Counted from the stretch's first letter, positions 43,181-52,439 are shown. The stretch: DNA of 64,000 bases from Streptomyces sp. TLI_105 (GCF_900105415.1 NZ_FNSM01000001.1:248001-312000); one strand, 5' to 3'. The notes: generated by a model not told the origin, from the sequence alone. Made by a program: numbers and translations.

Positions 43181-44284
43181 TCAGAGCAGGCCCTGGCCCT
43201 CCTGGTCGACCGCCGTGCGGATCACCGCCGCCACGTCAGCGGCGGTGGTGGCGGCGGGGCCGCCGGTCAGGAGGCTGTGGGTGAAGGCGAAGGACAGGCC
43301 GCGGCGGTGGTCGGCGAAGGCGATGCTGCCGCCGCTGCCGTTGTGGCCGAAGGCCGGCTCGCCGCCCATCGCCGGCAGATCGAGGAAGTAGCCCATGCCC
43401 TTGGCGATCGGCGCGCCGAGGATGCGGTCCGGCTCCGACGTCTGGAGCTCGTACAGGCGGGGCAGCGCCTCCGCCGGGAGCAGTCGGACGCCGTCCACCT
43501 CGCCGAGCAGGGCCGCGTACATCCGGGCCGCCGCTCGGGCGGACACGGTCGCGGCGGCGGGGAGGTCCGCGCGCAGGTAGTCGGGGCGGTTGGCGTTGTC
43601 GGCGGCGGGCCACACACCGCGGTTGGGCAGGGCCAGGAAGAAGGGCGCCTCGGCCGGGATCGTCGCGAGGCCCTTCTCCCAGGAGCCCGCCACCAGCGGA
43701 ACCACACGGTCCGCGTGCTCCTCGGGGACGCCGTAGAGGAGCGAGTCGGCGATCCCGAGCGGCTCGGCGACGTGGGTCCGCAGGGCCTCCGCGGCGGAAA
43801 GGCCGGTGACGCGGCGCACGAGCTCGCCGAGGATCCAGCCGAAGGTCCAGCCGTGGTAGCCGGTGGCGGTCCCGGGCTCCCACAGCGGCTCCTGGCCGGC
43901 GACGAGCGTGGCCATGCCGTCGAAGTCGCACAGCTCCTCGATGGTGATGGCCGGCGGCAGCTGCGGCACGCCCGTGCGGTGCGCCAGCGCGTCGCGGACG
44001 GTGGCGCGGTCCTTGCCGTGGGCGCCGAACTCGGGCCAGTAGACGGCGATCGGGGTGTCGTAGTCGAGCAGGCCGCGCTCCGCGAGGACGTGGACGAGGG
44101 TCGCCGTCACCCCCTTGCCCGTGGAGAAGCCGTGGAAGAGGGAGTCGGAGTCGACGCCGTCGCCCGCGTGGGCGTCGACGATCAGCTCGCCGTGCAGGTA
44201 CGCGGCGACCTGCGCGCCCGTCTCCCGGCCGGAGTCGACCAGCGACCGGAGGATGTTCTCGACCTGTGCCTGTATGTCCGCCAT
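43181..44284 (-). CDS. Serine beta-lactamase-fold hydrolase (EstB/family VIII type)
   Basis: 367 residues, no signal peptide, so cytoplasmic. The active Ser-x-x-Lys is FSTGKG (Ser54, Lys57). The Tyr motif is GYHGW, in place of Y-x-N, and the third motif is HNGSGG. These are features of class C beta-lactamase-like esterases rather than true beta-lactamases. Divergent from a TetR gene with three operator boxes between, so expression is probably inducible by the substrate or product. Confidence 0.9.
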   Translation of the reverse strand: MADIQAQVENILRSLVDSGRETGAQVAAYLHGELIVDAHAGDGVDSDSLFHGFSTGKGVTATLVHVLAERGLLDYDTPIAVYWPEFGAHGKDRATVRDALAHRTGVPQLPPAITIEELCDFDGMATLVAGQEPLWEPGTATGYHGWTFGWILGELVRRVTGLSAAEALRTHVAEPLGIADSLLYGVPEEHADRVVPLVAGSWEKGLATIPAEAPFFLALPNRGVWPAADNANRPDYLRADLPAAATVSARAAARMYAALLGEVDGVRLLPAEALPRLYELQTSEPDRILGAPIAKGMGYFLDLPAMGGEPAFGHNGSGGSIAFADHRRGLSFAFTHSLLTGGPAATTAADVAAVIRTAVDQEGQGLL

Positions 44285-44312
44285 CGGGGTTCCCCTTTAC
44301 CCGTAAGCTGTC

Positions 44313-44365
44313 CTGAACACTGCTCAAGTTGAACAGCGCTCAAGCTAACCTGAGCACTGTTCAAG
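44313..44365. promoter_or_regulatory. Three tandem 16-bp TetR operator boxes
   Basis: CTGAACACTGCTCAAG (44313-44328), TTGAACAGCGCTCAAG (44329-44344) and CTGAGCACTGTTCAAG (44350-44365) share the palindromic consensus YTGARCANYGYTCAAG. The first two are directly adjacent. They fill the 115 bp between the hydrolase and TetR genes. Confidence 0.85.
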
Positions 44366-44399
44366 CGTCAAGCGCTCAGGGAAGCAGAGAGGCGGACAC

Positions 44400-45053
44400 A
44401 TGCCGGTACGACGGGCCGACGTGATCGACGCGGCCATGGAACTGCTCGACGAGAGCGGCCTCGACCAGCTCTCGACCCGCCGGATCGCCGATCGGCTCGG
44501 CGTCCGCGTCGGCGCCATCTACTGGCACGTGAAGGACAAGGACGAGCTCCTCGCCGAACTCGCGGACAGGGTCGTCGGCTCCTGCCTGGGCAGGGTCCCC
44601 GTCCCGGACGGAAGAGCGGAGCCGCCCGCAGACCCGGTCTCACGGCTGACGGCCGCCGCCCACGCCGTACGGGACACGATGCTCGCCCACCCGGACGGCG
44701 CCGCCCTCGTCGCCGGCCACGCCGTGCCGGGGCCGAACTCCCTCGTCCTCGCCGACCGCCTGTGCGGCATCGCCCGCGAGGCCGGCCTGCCCCTCCCGCT
44801 CGCCGCCATCGCCGGGGACACCCTGCTCAGCTACGTCACCGGCTTCGTCCTCCAGGAACAGCGCCGCGGGGACCCGCTCCACCACCACGTGGACACCCCC
44901 GTCCCCGCCCCCGACTTCGACCCGCACCGGCTCCCCCACCTGGCGGCGGCCCTGGCCGAAGGCCTCCCCGACGACGACACCGCCTTCGCCGCCGGAATCG
45001 ACCTCCTCGTCACCGCCGTCACGAGCCGGGCCCGGCCCCGCCGACCCCGGTGA
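44400..45053 (+). CDS. TetR repressor of the TetR_C/GntR-type ligand class
   Basis: 217 residues. Helix-turn-helix ~5-50: VIDAAMELLDESGLDQLSTR then RIADRLGVRVGAIYWHV. The second half (VRDTMLAHPDGAALVAGHAV; GDTLLSYVTGFVLQEQRRGD) is the tetracycline-repressor-like C-terminal domain. Its likely targets are the three boxes upstream and therefore its own gene and the divergent hydrolase. Confidence 0.92.
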   Translation: MPVRRADVIDAAMELLDESGLDQLSTRRIADRLGVRVGAIYWHVKDKDELLAELADRVVGSCLGRVPVPDGRAEPPADPVSRLTAAAHAVRDTMLAHPDGAALVAGHAVPGPNSLVLADRLCGIAREAGLPLPLAAIAGDTLLSYVTGFVLQEQRRGDPLHHHVDTPVPAPDFDPHRLPHLAAALAEGLPDDDTAFAAGIDLLVTAVTSRARPRRPR

Positions 45054-45154
45054 CGACGGCAGCAGCCCCCGAGGGGCATGACCCGCAGGGTCGTCGGCAC
45101 GGCTGCTCCGCGCACCACTGCCGCCCCACCGGTCGATACGGAGGACAGGTCCGG

Positions 45155-46144
45155 CTAGGGCGTCCCGAGTATCGGAGCGAGGGCCGCCAGGAGACGGGTT
45201 CCGAGGTCCCGTCCGGTGGCCTCGGTGCCCGGGTGGGCGTCGTCGAAGCCCGTCCGGTCGACCTCGCGGACGGCGTTCTCGAACATGCCGAGGTGCAGCG
45301 GCTCGTTCGGGCGGCCCGGCCACTCGTCCGCCTCGCGCAGCACCGACTCCAGGAGGGCGAGCGGCAGGGCGCAGCTCTCGGCGAGGAGGACCGCGTCGTA
45401 CAGGTCCTTGGCCTGGGGGTACATGTCGCAGCTCAGCCACATGAGCTTCCAGGCCAGGGAAGATTCCCGGTCCGCGGCCATCAGGTGCGCGCCGGCGACC
45501 CGGGTCGGGCGGGGCGGGGTGGGGAGGCGTTCCTGGAAGACGAAGTCGAGCTGGACCTGGCCGCCGGGCAGTCCGGGGGCCGTCCAGGGCAGGACCAGTC
45601 GGTGACCGGGCACCCGCTCGTACGTCCAGATGTACTCGGAGACGGCGCCCGCCGCCGAGACCGACAGGTCCGTACCCCTCTCCTCGGCAAGGCGCTCCGC
45701 CGCCTCGGCGATGCCGTCGAGCATGGTGCGGGTACGCGGCTCCTCGATGTGCCAGGTCTCGGGGACGACCACGAAGTCGATGTCCTTGGGGGCGCGGGCG
45801 GCCTCTCCGAACCAGGCGGACATCAGCATGCTGCCCCGCAGCACGAGGGAGTCGGCCCACGGCGAGGCGGCGACGGCCGCGAGAACGAGCTCCAGGGCCG
45901 CACGCCGGGCCGTCTGCCAGCGGGCTCGCAGCTCCGGGTCCTCCACGACGCCGTCACCGGGCCGGTAGGCCTCGTCGAAGTGCTTGAGAGCCGGGTCGAA
46001 GACCCGGTGCCGGACGGCCGCGTCACCGATGCCGGCGGTCAGGGTGTGCGGGAGCTCGGCCTTGCGGCGTACGTAGGCGGCGCGGGGTTCCGTGCCGGTG
46101 CCCGGTCCGTCCGGGATCTGCGGCATCCACGGCTTGTCGTTCAT
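45155..46144 (-). CDS. AbiEii-like nucleotidyltransferase
   Basis: 329 residues. The segment LRGSMLMSAWFGEAARAPKD continues to IDFVV, which supplies a nucleotidyltransferase G-S-x-n-D-x-D core (LRGS ... KDIDFVV). VQLDFVFQERLP gives the third acidic residue and WKLMWLSCDMYPQAKDLYDA the conserved K/D helix of AbiEii/DUF1814 proteins. Characterised AbiEii toxins modify tRNA. The ATG overlaps the stop of the preceding minus-strand gene (ATGA), so the two form an operon. The partner is not an AbiEi repressor. Confidence 0.8.
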   Translation of the reverse strand: MNDKPWMPQIPDGPGTGTEPRAAYVRRKAELPHTLTAGIGDAAVRHRVFDPALKHFDEAYRPGDGVVEDPELRARWQTARRAALELVLAAVAASPWADSLVLRGSMLMSAWFGEAARAPKDIDFVVVPETWHIEEPRTRTMLDGIAEAAERLAEERGTDLSVSAAGAVSEYIWTYERVPGHRLVLPWTAPGLPGGQVQLDFVFQERLPTPPRPTRVAGAHLMAADRESSLAWKLMWLSCDMYPQAKDLYDAVLLAESCALPLALLESVLREADEWPGRPNEPLHLGMFENAVREVDRTGFDDAHPGTEATGRDLGTRLLAALAPILGTP

Positions 46145-46752
46145 ACGGCCTCCTCCAGCCAGCCCTCGTCCAGTGACAGGTCGCTGTCGGAGAGGACGAA
46201 CTCCCTTTCCTGTGCGACCAGTTCGTGCCCGGCGGCGAACAGCGCGGCGGCGAGCGCGTCGCAGGCGCGTCCTGCCGCGTCCGCGGGCCCCGGGTGCCGC
46301 TGGGTCACGAAACGTTCGTGCCGTCCTCCGGGGCCCGGCAGGACCCGGCGGGCGTTCCACGAGACGTGGGCGCCGTGCGGCACGACGAGGGCCTCCAGTG
46401 CGGCCCGGTCGTACGCGGCGGGCAGCGCCAGCTTGAGGTGGTGCTCGTAGTAGCCCCCACCGGGGCCCACGGGCTCTGCGCTCCACGGCACCGTCTCGAC
46501 CTTGACCCGCACCGGCTCGAAACCGGCCTCCCGCAGCCCGGCCACGACCGCCGGGTGACCGGTCCGGTCGGGCAGCGTCAGCATCGGCTGGACCGGCGTG
46601 CGGCCCCGGGCGAGGACGATGGTGGTGACCTCCAGCCCCCGCTCCGCCGCCCAGGCACCGAGTCGGGCCCGCTCCCCCTCGGTCCGGCACCGGACCGTCA
46701 CATGCGTCTCGTAGACGGCGTCGACCTCGTACACCTCGAACTCTTCGTACAC
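46141..46752 (-). CDS. Unknown partner of the nucleotidyltransferase
   Basis: 203 residues, translated just before and coupled to the nucleotidyltransferase. TVRCRTEGERARLGAWAAER and LEVTTIVLARGRTPVQPMLT in the N-terminal half, and GGYYEHHLKLALP with conserved-looking His pair in the centre. No helix-turn-helix, so not an AbiEi-type antitoxin. Function unknown; possible neutraliser, substrate-binding or adaptor subunit. Confidence 0.7.
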   Translation of the reverse strand: MYEEFEVYEVDAVYETHVTVRCRTEGERARLGAWAAERGLEVTTIVLARGRTPVQPMLTLPDRTGHPAVVAGLREAGFEPVRVKVETVPWSAEPVGPGGGYYEHHLKLALPAAYDRAALEALVVPHGAHVSWNARRVLPGPGGRHERFVTQRHPGPADAAGRACDALAAALFAAGHELVAQEREFVLSDSDLSLDEGWLEEAV

Positions 46753-46845
46753 CGCAGCGAGTCTGGCAGACAGGAGGGCGGGGGCTCATCCGGGTTTCGG
46801 ACCGGGCGCCCGTAGGCTCACAGCCGACGACGACAGGAGATCGGC

Positions 46846-47769
46846 ATGTGGAAGCGGGCCCTCGACCGGGCCGGGGTCAGGGAGCCACGGCTGCGGCGGG
46901 ACTACACGGAGCAGCGGCGGGCGGCGCGGAAGTACAGGACGGCCGAGTACGCGGCCGCGCGGCTGCTGCTCCCCACCGCGCTGCTGCCGCACGTCGTGGC
47001 CGCCGTCGCGTTCATGCACGACACCGACGACCGGATCGACCGCGGGACCCCGGACGAACGGGCGGCCGCGCTCGCGGAGTGGGACGGGCTCGTACGGAAG
47101 GCCTTCGCCGAAGGCGACTCCGGGCTGCCCGTGCTGCGTTGCCTGGTGCGCACCTCCGAGAACCACCCGGACATGCGCGCCCACGTGGAGGAGTTCCTGC
47201 GGGGCTGCGAACGCGAGGTAGCGTGGCGGACCATCGCGGACGACGAGGAGTTGGAACGGTACGTACGGGAGTACTCCCTGCCCGCCCTGATGCTCACGGC
47301 CTGTCTGTTCGCCCCCGGCGACAGGGCGGCGCGGGCGGCGTTCACGGACGGCTGCCACCGGCTCATCCGCGCCATGCAGCGCATCGACTTCCTGGAGGAC
47401 CTGCCCGAGGACGTGCGCGCGGGGCGGGCGGGTGTCCCCTCCGACGCGGTGGCACGCCACGGGGCGGACCTCACCCGGCCCGACGCGGCGCTGGGTCGGC
47501 TGGTCGAGGAGCAGGCGGACCGGGCCGCCGCCGACTTGGCCGCCGTCTCCCTCGTGGGCGTGGTGGCTCCTTCGTACCGGCCCTTCGTGCGGGCCCTCGT
47601 CGGGGTCCAGCGCCTCCGTCTCGACGCGGTGCGCCGCGCGGGCGCGTCCCTGGCGACGCGGACCTCCGGCCCGCCGGCGCCTGCGGCCGCCGTACTGCTG
47701 CTGCGGGAGACGGCGGCACGGGCCCGGCGGTCCCCAGGGGCCGGTTCCTGGGGGGTGCCCGGAAAGTAG
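46846..47769 (+). CDS. Squalene/phytoene synthase family protein
   Basis: 307 residues. First Asp-rich motif HDTDDRID at 58-65 and second motif QRIDFLEDLPEDVRAGRAGV at ~183-202, with YTEQRRAARKYRTAEYAAAR before them: the trans-isoprenyl synthase pattern for head-to-head condensation. No carotenoid, hopanoid or desaturase gene adjoins it, so it may be an orphan with a different prenyl substrate. ATG preceded by GACAGGAG. Confidence 0.87.
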   Translation: MWKRALDRAGVREPRLRRDYTEQRRAARKYRTAEYAAARLLLPTALLPHVVAAVAFMHDTDDRIDRGTPDERAAALAEWDGLVRKAFAEGDSGLPVLRCLVRTSENHPDMRAHVEEFLRGCEREVAWRTIADDEELERYVREYSLPALMLTACLFAPGDRAARAAFTDGCHRLIRAMQRIDFLEDLPEDVRAGRAGVPSDAVARHGADLTRPDAALGRLVEEQADRAAADLAAVSLVGVVAPSYRPFVRALVGVQRLRLDAVRRAGASLATRTSGPPAPAAAVLLLRETAARARRSPGAGSWGVPGK

Positions 47770-47800
47770 CGCCGTCCGCCCCGCTCGTTCCGCGAGGGGT

Positions 47801-48613
47801 TCAGTCGGCGGCCTCGATCGCGAAGGCGTCCAGCATCCCGTTCCTGCCCGCCTCGGTGAGATGGACGACGCGCGGCGAGACGCCGTACCGCAGCCAGTCC
47901 AGGCCGAAGAGCCTGGAGGCGAGTGCTGCGCCCAGCGCACCGGCGAGGTGATGGCTCCGCTCGCTCCAGTCGACGCAGTAGCGCACCACAGGGCGTCGCC
48001 CTCGGAGCAGTACGCCCACGTCGATGCCGAACCCGGTGAAGCGCTCGGCGCCTTGAGGGGTGAGGTGGTACGCAGTCTGCCTGCCGTAGGAAGCGGGCCG
48101 GTCGGGGTGCCGGTCGGATGCGAGGTCGTTCTCCTCCCGCCGCAGCAGCCCCTGGTCGAGGAGGCCTTCCATGAGCGCCACGCCCAGGGACCCCGCGAGG
48201 TGGTCGTAACAGGTGCGCGACCGCCGCAACGCGTTGTGCCGGCTGTGGGCGCGCAGTGTGGTCACCGGGGTGGGGTCGGGCGGCGCGATGACCGCCAGCG
48301 CCTCCAGGGCGGTGACGACGTCGGGCCCGGCCAGGCGGAAGTACCGGTGACGTCCCGAGTGTTCGGCCCGTACGAACCCCGCCTCGGCCAACTGCGCCAG
48401 GTGCACGCTCGCCGTCGGCACGCTCACCCCGGCTTCGGCCGCCAGGACCGTGACGGTCAGCGGTCGGCCGTCGCACAGCGCCTTGAGCATCCGGGCCCGG
48501 GAAGCGCCGGCCAGCAGGCGAGCGGCGCGCGCCAGCTCCGGTTCCGGTTCCCATTCCGTTCTGTCCGTGGCCCGGTCGCCTGCCCGGTCTGCGGCTTCGT
48601 CCATGGGCGCCAT
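47801..48613 (-). CDS. ArsR/SmtB-type regulator with extended C-terminus
   Basis: 270 residues from ATG 48613 (or 48604); neither has a ribosome binding site, so translation may be leaderless. Winged helix at ~25-95: RAARLLAGASRARMLKALCD, LTVTVLAAEAGVSVPTASVH. The C-terminal ~150 residues occur in the subgroup of ArsR proteins that sit next to MFS pumps. No CxC or CxxC metal site is apparent, so an organic ligand is likelier than a metal. Divergent from the MFS gene. Confidence 0.85.
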   Translation of the reverse strand: MAPMDEAADRAGDRATDRTEWEPEPELARAARLLAGASRARMLKALCDGRPLTVTVLAAEAGVSVPTASVHLAQLAEAGFVRAEHSGRHRYFRLAGPDVVTALEALAVIAPPDPTPVTTLRAHSRHNALRRSRTCYDHLAGSLGVALMEGLLDQGLLRREENDLASDRHPDRPASYGRQTAYHLTPQGAERFTGFGIDVGVLLRGRRPVVRYCVDWSERSHHLAGALGAALASRLFGLDWLRYGVSPRVVHLTEAGRNGMLDAFAIEAAD

Positions 48614-48664
48614 ACAAGCACGGTTTGACGAACGGCTAAGTGTCGGGAGTCGAGGATCACCGGT

Positions 48665-50098
48665 ATGAGTACGACAACCGGAACAGCAGCAGCGAACGAG
48701 ACATCGGCCCCCACCACCGGGCGGCTGTCGTGGCCCCCGCTCGTCGCCCTCAGCCTGGGCTATTTCCTGGTGATGCTGGACGTCACCGTCGTCACCGTGG
48801 CCGTCCCCGTCATCCGTGACTCGGTCGGCGCCGGCGCCTCGGCGACGGCCTGGATCGTCGACGGCTACAGCGCCGTCTTCGGCGGTCTGCTGCTCGTGGG
48901 CGGTGGCTTCGGTGACCGGCTCGGGCACCGGAAGGTGTTCCTCACCGGCCTCGGTGTCTTCGCCCTCGCCTCGGCGGGCTGCGCCTTGGCCACCACCCCG
49001 GCGGCGCTCATCGCCGGGCGCCTCGCGCAGGGCGCCGGCGCCGCCCTGCTGGTGCCCACCTCCCTGGCCCTGCTGACCGCGGCCCACCCGACGGCGGCGG
49101 TGCGGGCCAAGGCGCTCGGCGTCTGGGCCGGCGTCTCCGGCATCGCGTTCGCGGCGGGCCCCCTCGTGGGCGGTCTGTTGGTCGCGGGCCTGAGCTGGCG
49201 CGCCGCCTTCTGGATCAACGTTCCCCTCGCGCTGCTGGCCGTCCGGCTGACCCGCGCGACCGTCCCCTCGCCGGCCGGCCGGGCGGGGGCACGCGGCCTG
49301 GACCCGCTCGGCCAGGCCCTGGGCATCGTCGGCGTCCTGGCGCCGGCCGGCATGCTCAACGAGGCCGGCACCCAGGGCTGGACCTCGCCGGTGGTACTGG
49401 GCACCGGTGCCCTCGGCGCGGTGGCGCTCGCCCTGTTCGTCCTGGTCGAGCGGCGGACGGAGGCACGCGGCCTCGCCGAGAAACCGCCGCTGCTGCCCCT
49501 GTCGCTCTTCCGGTCGCCCGGCTTCTCCCCCACCACCGCGGTGGGCGTCCTGCTCAACCTCGGTTACTACGGCATGCTCTACCTGTCCACGCTCTATGTG
49601 CAGAACGAGCGCGGCTACGGCGCGCTGGGCACCGGCCTCGCCCTGCTGCCGACGGTGTGCATGGCCCTCGTCGCAGCTCCGCTCTCCGGCCGTCTGACCG
49701 CCCGCTACGGCCCGTACGTAGCGATGACGGGGGCTCTGCTGCTCGGTGCGGCCGGGTTCACCGGCTGGCTGCTCGTCGGCCCCGACACCCCGTACTGGGC
49801 GCTGCTGCCCGCCCTCGTCGCGACCGGCCTCGCCACCCCCGGTACGGTTCTGGCGGCCACCGCCGCCATCGTGCAGGCCGCGCCCGCCGAGAACGCCGGT
49901 GTGGCGTCAGCGGTGTTCAACGTGGCCCGCCAGATCGGCAACTCGCTCGGCGTCGCTCTCTTCGCGTCCCTCATCACAGGCGGGGACCTGGTCTCGGGCC
50001 TGCACATCTCGGCTCTCGTCGCCTCGGCGGCCTTCTTCACCGCGGCGCTGCTCGCCCTGTCCTGCCGGCTCGGGACAAAGGCGCGCGCCGCGTCCTGA
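48665..50098 (+). CDS. MFS drug:H+ antiporter, DHA2 (EmrB/QacA) type
   Basis: 477 residues, about 14 helices. LGYFLVMLDVTVVTVAVPVI in helix 1 is the DHA2 signature, GDRLGHRKVFL is motif A, and RLAQGAGAALLVPTSLALLT is motif C-like. Divergent from an ArsR-type regulator, 51 bp apart, with a TTGACG -35-like element at 48623. Confidence 0.92.
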   Translation: MSTTTGTAAANETSAPTTGRLSWPPLVALSLGYFLVMLDVTVVTVAVPVIRDSVGAGASATAWIVDGYSAVFGGLLLVGGGFGDRLGHRKVFLTGLGVFALASAGCALATTPAALIAGRLAQGAGAALLVPTSLALLTAAHPTAAVRAKALGVWAGVSGIAFAAGPLVGGLLVAGLSWRAAFWINVPLALLAVRLTRATVPSPAGRAGARGLDPLGQALGIVGVLAPAGMLNEAGTQGWTSPVVLGTGALGAVALALFVLVERRTEARGLAEKPPLLPLSLFRSPGFSPTTAVGVLLNLGYYGMLYLSTLYVQNERGYGALGTGLALLPTVCMALVAAPLSGRLTARYGPYVAMTGALLLGAAGFTGWLLVGPDTPYWALLPALVATGLATPGTVLAATAAIVQAAPAENAGVASAVFNVARQIGNSLGVALFASLITGGDLVSGLHISALVASAAFFTAALLALSCRLGTKARAAS

Positions 50099-50267
50099 TC
50101 TTCGCACCGGCCACGGCAACTTCGACGACGCTCCAGGGCTCCGGTGCGTTCGCGCGTGCGAGGAAGACAGGCTGACCATCTGGTCCGGCCGGTGGCGGTG
50201 GCGGTGAGACCGACGTTGTCCACCGGCGCCCGAGGACGCCCGTCGGGGTTCCCGTAGCGTTCGCCCC

Positions 50268-50831
50268 ATGTCCGTCCTCGATGCCCTCGTCCGCCTCTGC
50301 CCGCCGCCCGCCGATCCACCGCCCGCGGTGGACTGGGGGCAGGCCGAACGTTCCCTGGGTACGGCTCTGCCCGCCGACTACAAGCAGCTCGTCGACACGT
50401 ACGGCGACGGCATCTTCGACGACACGATCTGGCTGCTCGTCCCCGATTCCGCCTACGACGACTGCGACCTGCACGCACAGGCGACGGAACGAGCCGAGAT
50501 CTTGACCGACCTGTGGGAGTTCGAGGCGAAGCCCGCCGAACTGCTGGAGGCGGGGGCGAGGGTCGTACCGTGGGCCTTCGAGGAGGGCACCGGGGCGTTC
50601 CTGTACTGGCTGACGCGGCCCGGTCAGCAGCCCGACGAATGGACCGTGCTCTACAACGAGGGGCGCGGACCGCTGTGGGAGCACCACGACATGGGGTGCT
50701 CGGCCTTCCTGTGGGCGGCGCTCACCGGAACGGCGGACACGGCGTACTTCGGCTCCCTCCACGAAGCACCGAAGCCGACGCGGCACCGCTTCGCGACGGC
50801 CGACCAGACCCTCGGAGTGTCCCGGAGCTGA
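50268..50831 (+). CDS. SMI1/KNR4 (SUKH) family protein
   Basis: 187 residues. PAVDWGQAERSLGTALPADY then KQLVDTYGDGIFDDTIWLL is the SUKH entry motif; RVVPWAFEEGTGAFLYWLTR and PDEWTVLYNEGRGPLWEHHD complete the fold. Possibly an orphan immunity protein; no toxin nearby. Overlaps a reverse-strand gene remnant near its end. Confidence 0.88.
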   Translation: MSVLDALVRLCPPPADPPPAVDWGQAERSLGTALPADYKQLVDTYGDGIFDDTIWLLVPDSAYDDCDLHAQATERAEILTDLWEFEAKPAELLEAGARVVPWAFEEGTGAFLYWLTRPGQQPDEWTVLYNEGRGPLWEHHDMGCSAFLWAALTGTADTAYFGSLHEAPKPTRHRFATADQTLGVSRS

Positions 50832-50899
50832 CACCGTCCGGGAATCGGCCCCCGCCGGAGCCTGTTTCGACCGCGGCAGGCCGAGGGGCGATGCCGACG

Positions 50900-51018
50900 T
50901 GGACGTTTCGTCGCCGGGTCCTCCGCTCTGCGCGCATCGGCGAGTACGCGTCCCGTGCCGCGGTGAACTCCGCCGGCTTCAGCCCGTACAGCTCCTCGGC
51001 GATCCGCTCCACATCCAC
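50900..51018 (-). pseudogene. N-terminal remnant of a Streptomyces hypothetical
   Basis: From the ATG at 51018 the reading MDVERIAEELYGLKPAEFTA followed by ARDAY looks like the start of a widespread Streptomyces protein that normally continues for hundreds of residues. Here the frame quickly becomes Arg/Ser-rich shadow of the opposite strand, so only ~35 codons survive. Confidence 0.45.
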
Positions 51019-51214
51019 ACGCCCACTCCCCCACTCCCCCGCCGCCGGCGCACGGAGGGCAGCCGCAGTGCGACGGCTCGGCCGGATGTCGGCTCAGGCC
51101 ACCCGCTCGACGCAGAGGGAACCGACGTGACGGCCGCTCAGTCGGCGTGGCGGCCCGGGCGTGGGCGTTCGAATCCGGATGCGCTGGGCTGCGGGGCAGT
51201 CGCATACTCACCGC

Positions 51215-51721
51215 ATGGCTTCACTCTCCGACCGGTTCCGGGATCCACGTAGCACCGAGTACGACTTCATCAGCTCGATCATGGTGCGATGCCCCGGCTG
51301 CACGAAGGCCGCTCGTGTCATTCCCGCGCCCGAGGAAGGCTCTGCCCCCGGCGGCCGGGTGCTGTTCAGGCCACGACGTCTGGTCTGCCGTGGCTGCGGA
51401 CTGTCACGGGTGTGGAGCGGCCGTCTTGTCGCGCTCTCCCCTGGCACGGCTCACCCCGCGACGGATCCGTACTTCGGCATGCCCCTGTGGCTCCAGGTGG
51501 AGACCCGGCACGGCCGGTTGTGGGCGTACAACCTCGAACATCTCGACCTGATCCGCCGTTTCGTCCAGGCGTCGCTGCGGGAACGAGCGCCCTGGTACGA
51601 CACCGGACAGAAGATGACTCTGGTGGCCCGCCTTCCGGTATGGATCAAGCGAGCGAAGAACCGGGACGAGATCCTGCGTGCCGTCAGCCGGATCCACGCT
51701 TCGTCGGCTGCTGCCGCCTGA
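51215..51721 (+). CDS. Zinc-ribbon hypothetical protein
   Basis: 168 residues from ATG 51215. CPGCTKAARVIPAP and RRLVCRGCGLSRVWSG form a complete CxxC...CxxC zinc ribbon near the N-terminus. The second half (YFGMPLWLQVETRHGRLWAY; NLEHLDLIRRFVQASLRER) is conserved-looking. Common as a small orphan in Streptomyces; function unknown. Confidence 0.75.
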   Translation: MASLSDRFRDPRSTEYDFISSIMVRCPGCTKAARVIPAPEEGSAPGGRVLFRPRRLVCRGCGLSRVWSGRLVALSPGTAHPATDPYFGMPLWLQVETRHGRLWAYNLEHLDLIRRFVQASLRERAPWYDTGQKMTLVARLPVWIKRAKNRDEILRAVSRIHASSAAAA

Positions 51722-51802
51722 GCTGCTTATCGGCGTTCGAGCGGGGGCCGGTCTCCTTGATCCGCGCGGTCGGGTCGGAGTCGGGGTAGATAAATTGATC
51801 GG

Positions 51803-52285
51803 ATGTTCGAGAGGGTGAGTGCTGAAGAGTCCGAGCACCAGGAGGCGCTCGCGTCGAAGGTGCGCAATGAGCTGGCCGCCGCCGGCCTTCCCGTGCTCAC
51901 GCCCGGCCTGGATCGCCTTCTGGCCGGCGGTGCGGAGGTGGAAGTCGACCATGGGGCCGATGCGGCCGGCGGTGTGTACGTGGGCTGGTCGATCAGCCCA
52001 CGCCTGCAGGAGTGCACGCGTCGCGCCTTCCGTCTTCGGCTGCTGGACGATCCCCTCCTGCGTCACTCCAGCGAGATCGCGACCGCGATGATGCAATCGA
52101 TGGCCGCGATCCTCGCCTCTGCCGGGTTCACCGTCGAGGACGCGAATGACGAGTACCGACCTCACCAGCTACGGGTGGTCGACGGGCCCGCCCGCCCCGC
52201 ACCCCTGTGGACATTGCGCGACGAGGAAGTGACCATGCCCGGCTGGCAGGCAGCCAGTACGGGCGAGGGCGACAGTGCCGACTGA
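51803..52285 (+). CDS. Hypothetical protein
   Basis: 160 residues, acidic. EVEVDHGADAAGGVYVGWSI and SSEIATAMMQSMAAILASAG are the most ordered parts. No ribosome binding site; an AT-rich TAGATAAATTGATC lies immediately upstream, so the mRNA may be leaderless. No family recognised. Confidence 0.6.
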   Translation: MFERVSAEESEHQEALASKVRNELAAAGLPVLTPGLDRLLAGGAEVEVDHGADAAGGVYVGWSISPRLQECTRRAFRLRLLDDPLLRHSSEIATAMMQSMAAILASAGFTVEDANDEYRPHQLRVVDGPARPAPLWTLRDEEVTMPGWQAASTGEGDSAD

Positions 52286-52439
52286 CTTGCGCAGCATGCG
52301 GGCCGCGCTCGGTGGGTCGGGGGGGGGTGATGCTGTGGTGGAGCCTGCGCCAGGCCGTACCGAGGACAACGGACCCCCGATCCGGACCCCTGACCCCTGA
52401 CTCCTGAACTCCTGGTTGAGCGCGGCGTCGATGCGGATC

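Noticed and set aside
51165..51185. Second TTCGAATCC motif resembling a T-loop
   Set aside because: Flanking bases do not form the 5-bp stem and no other tRNA arms are present.
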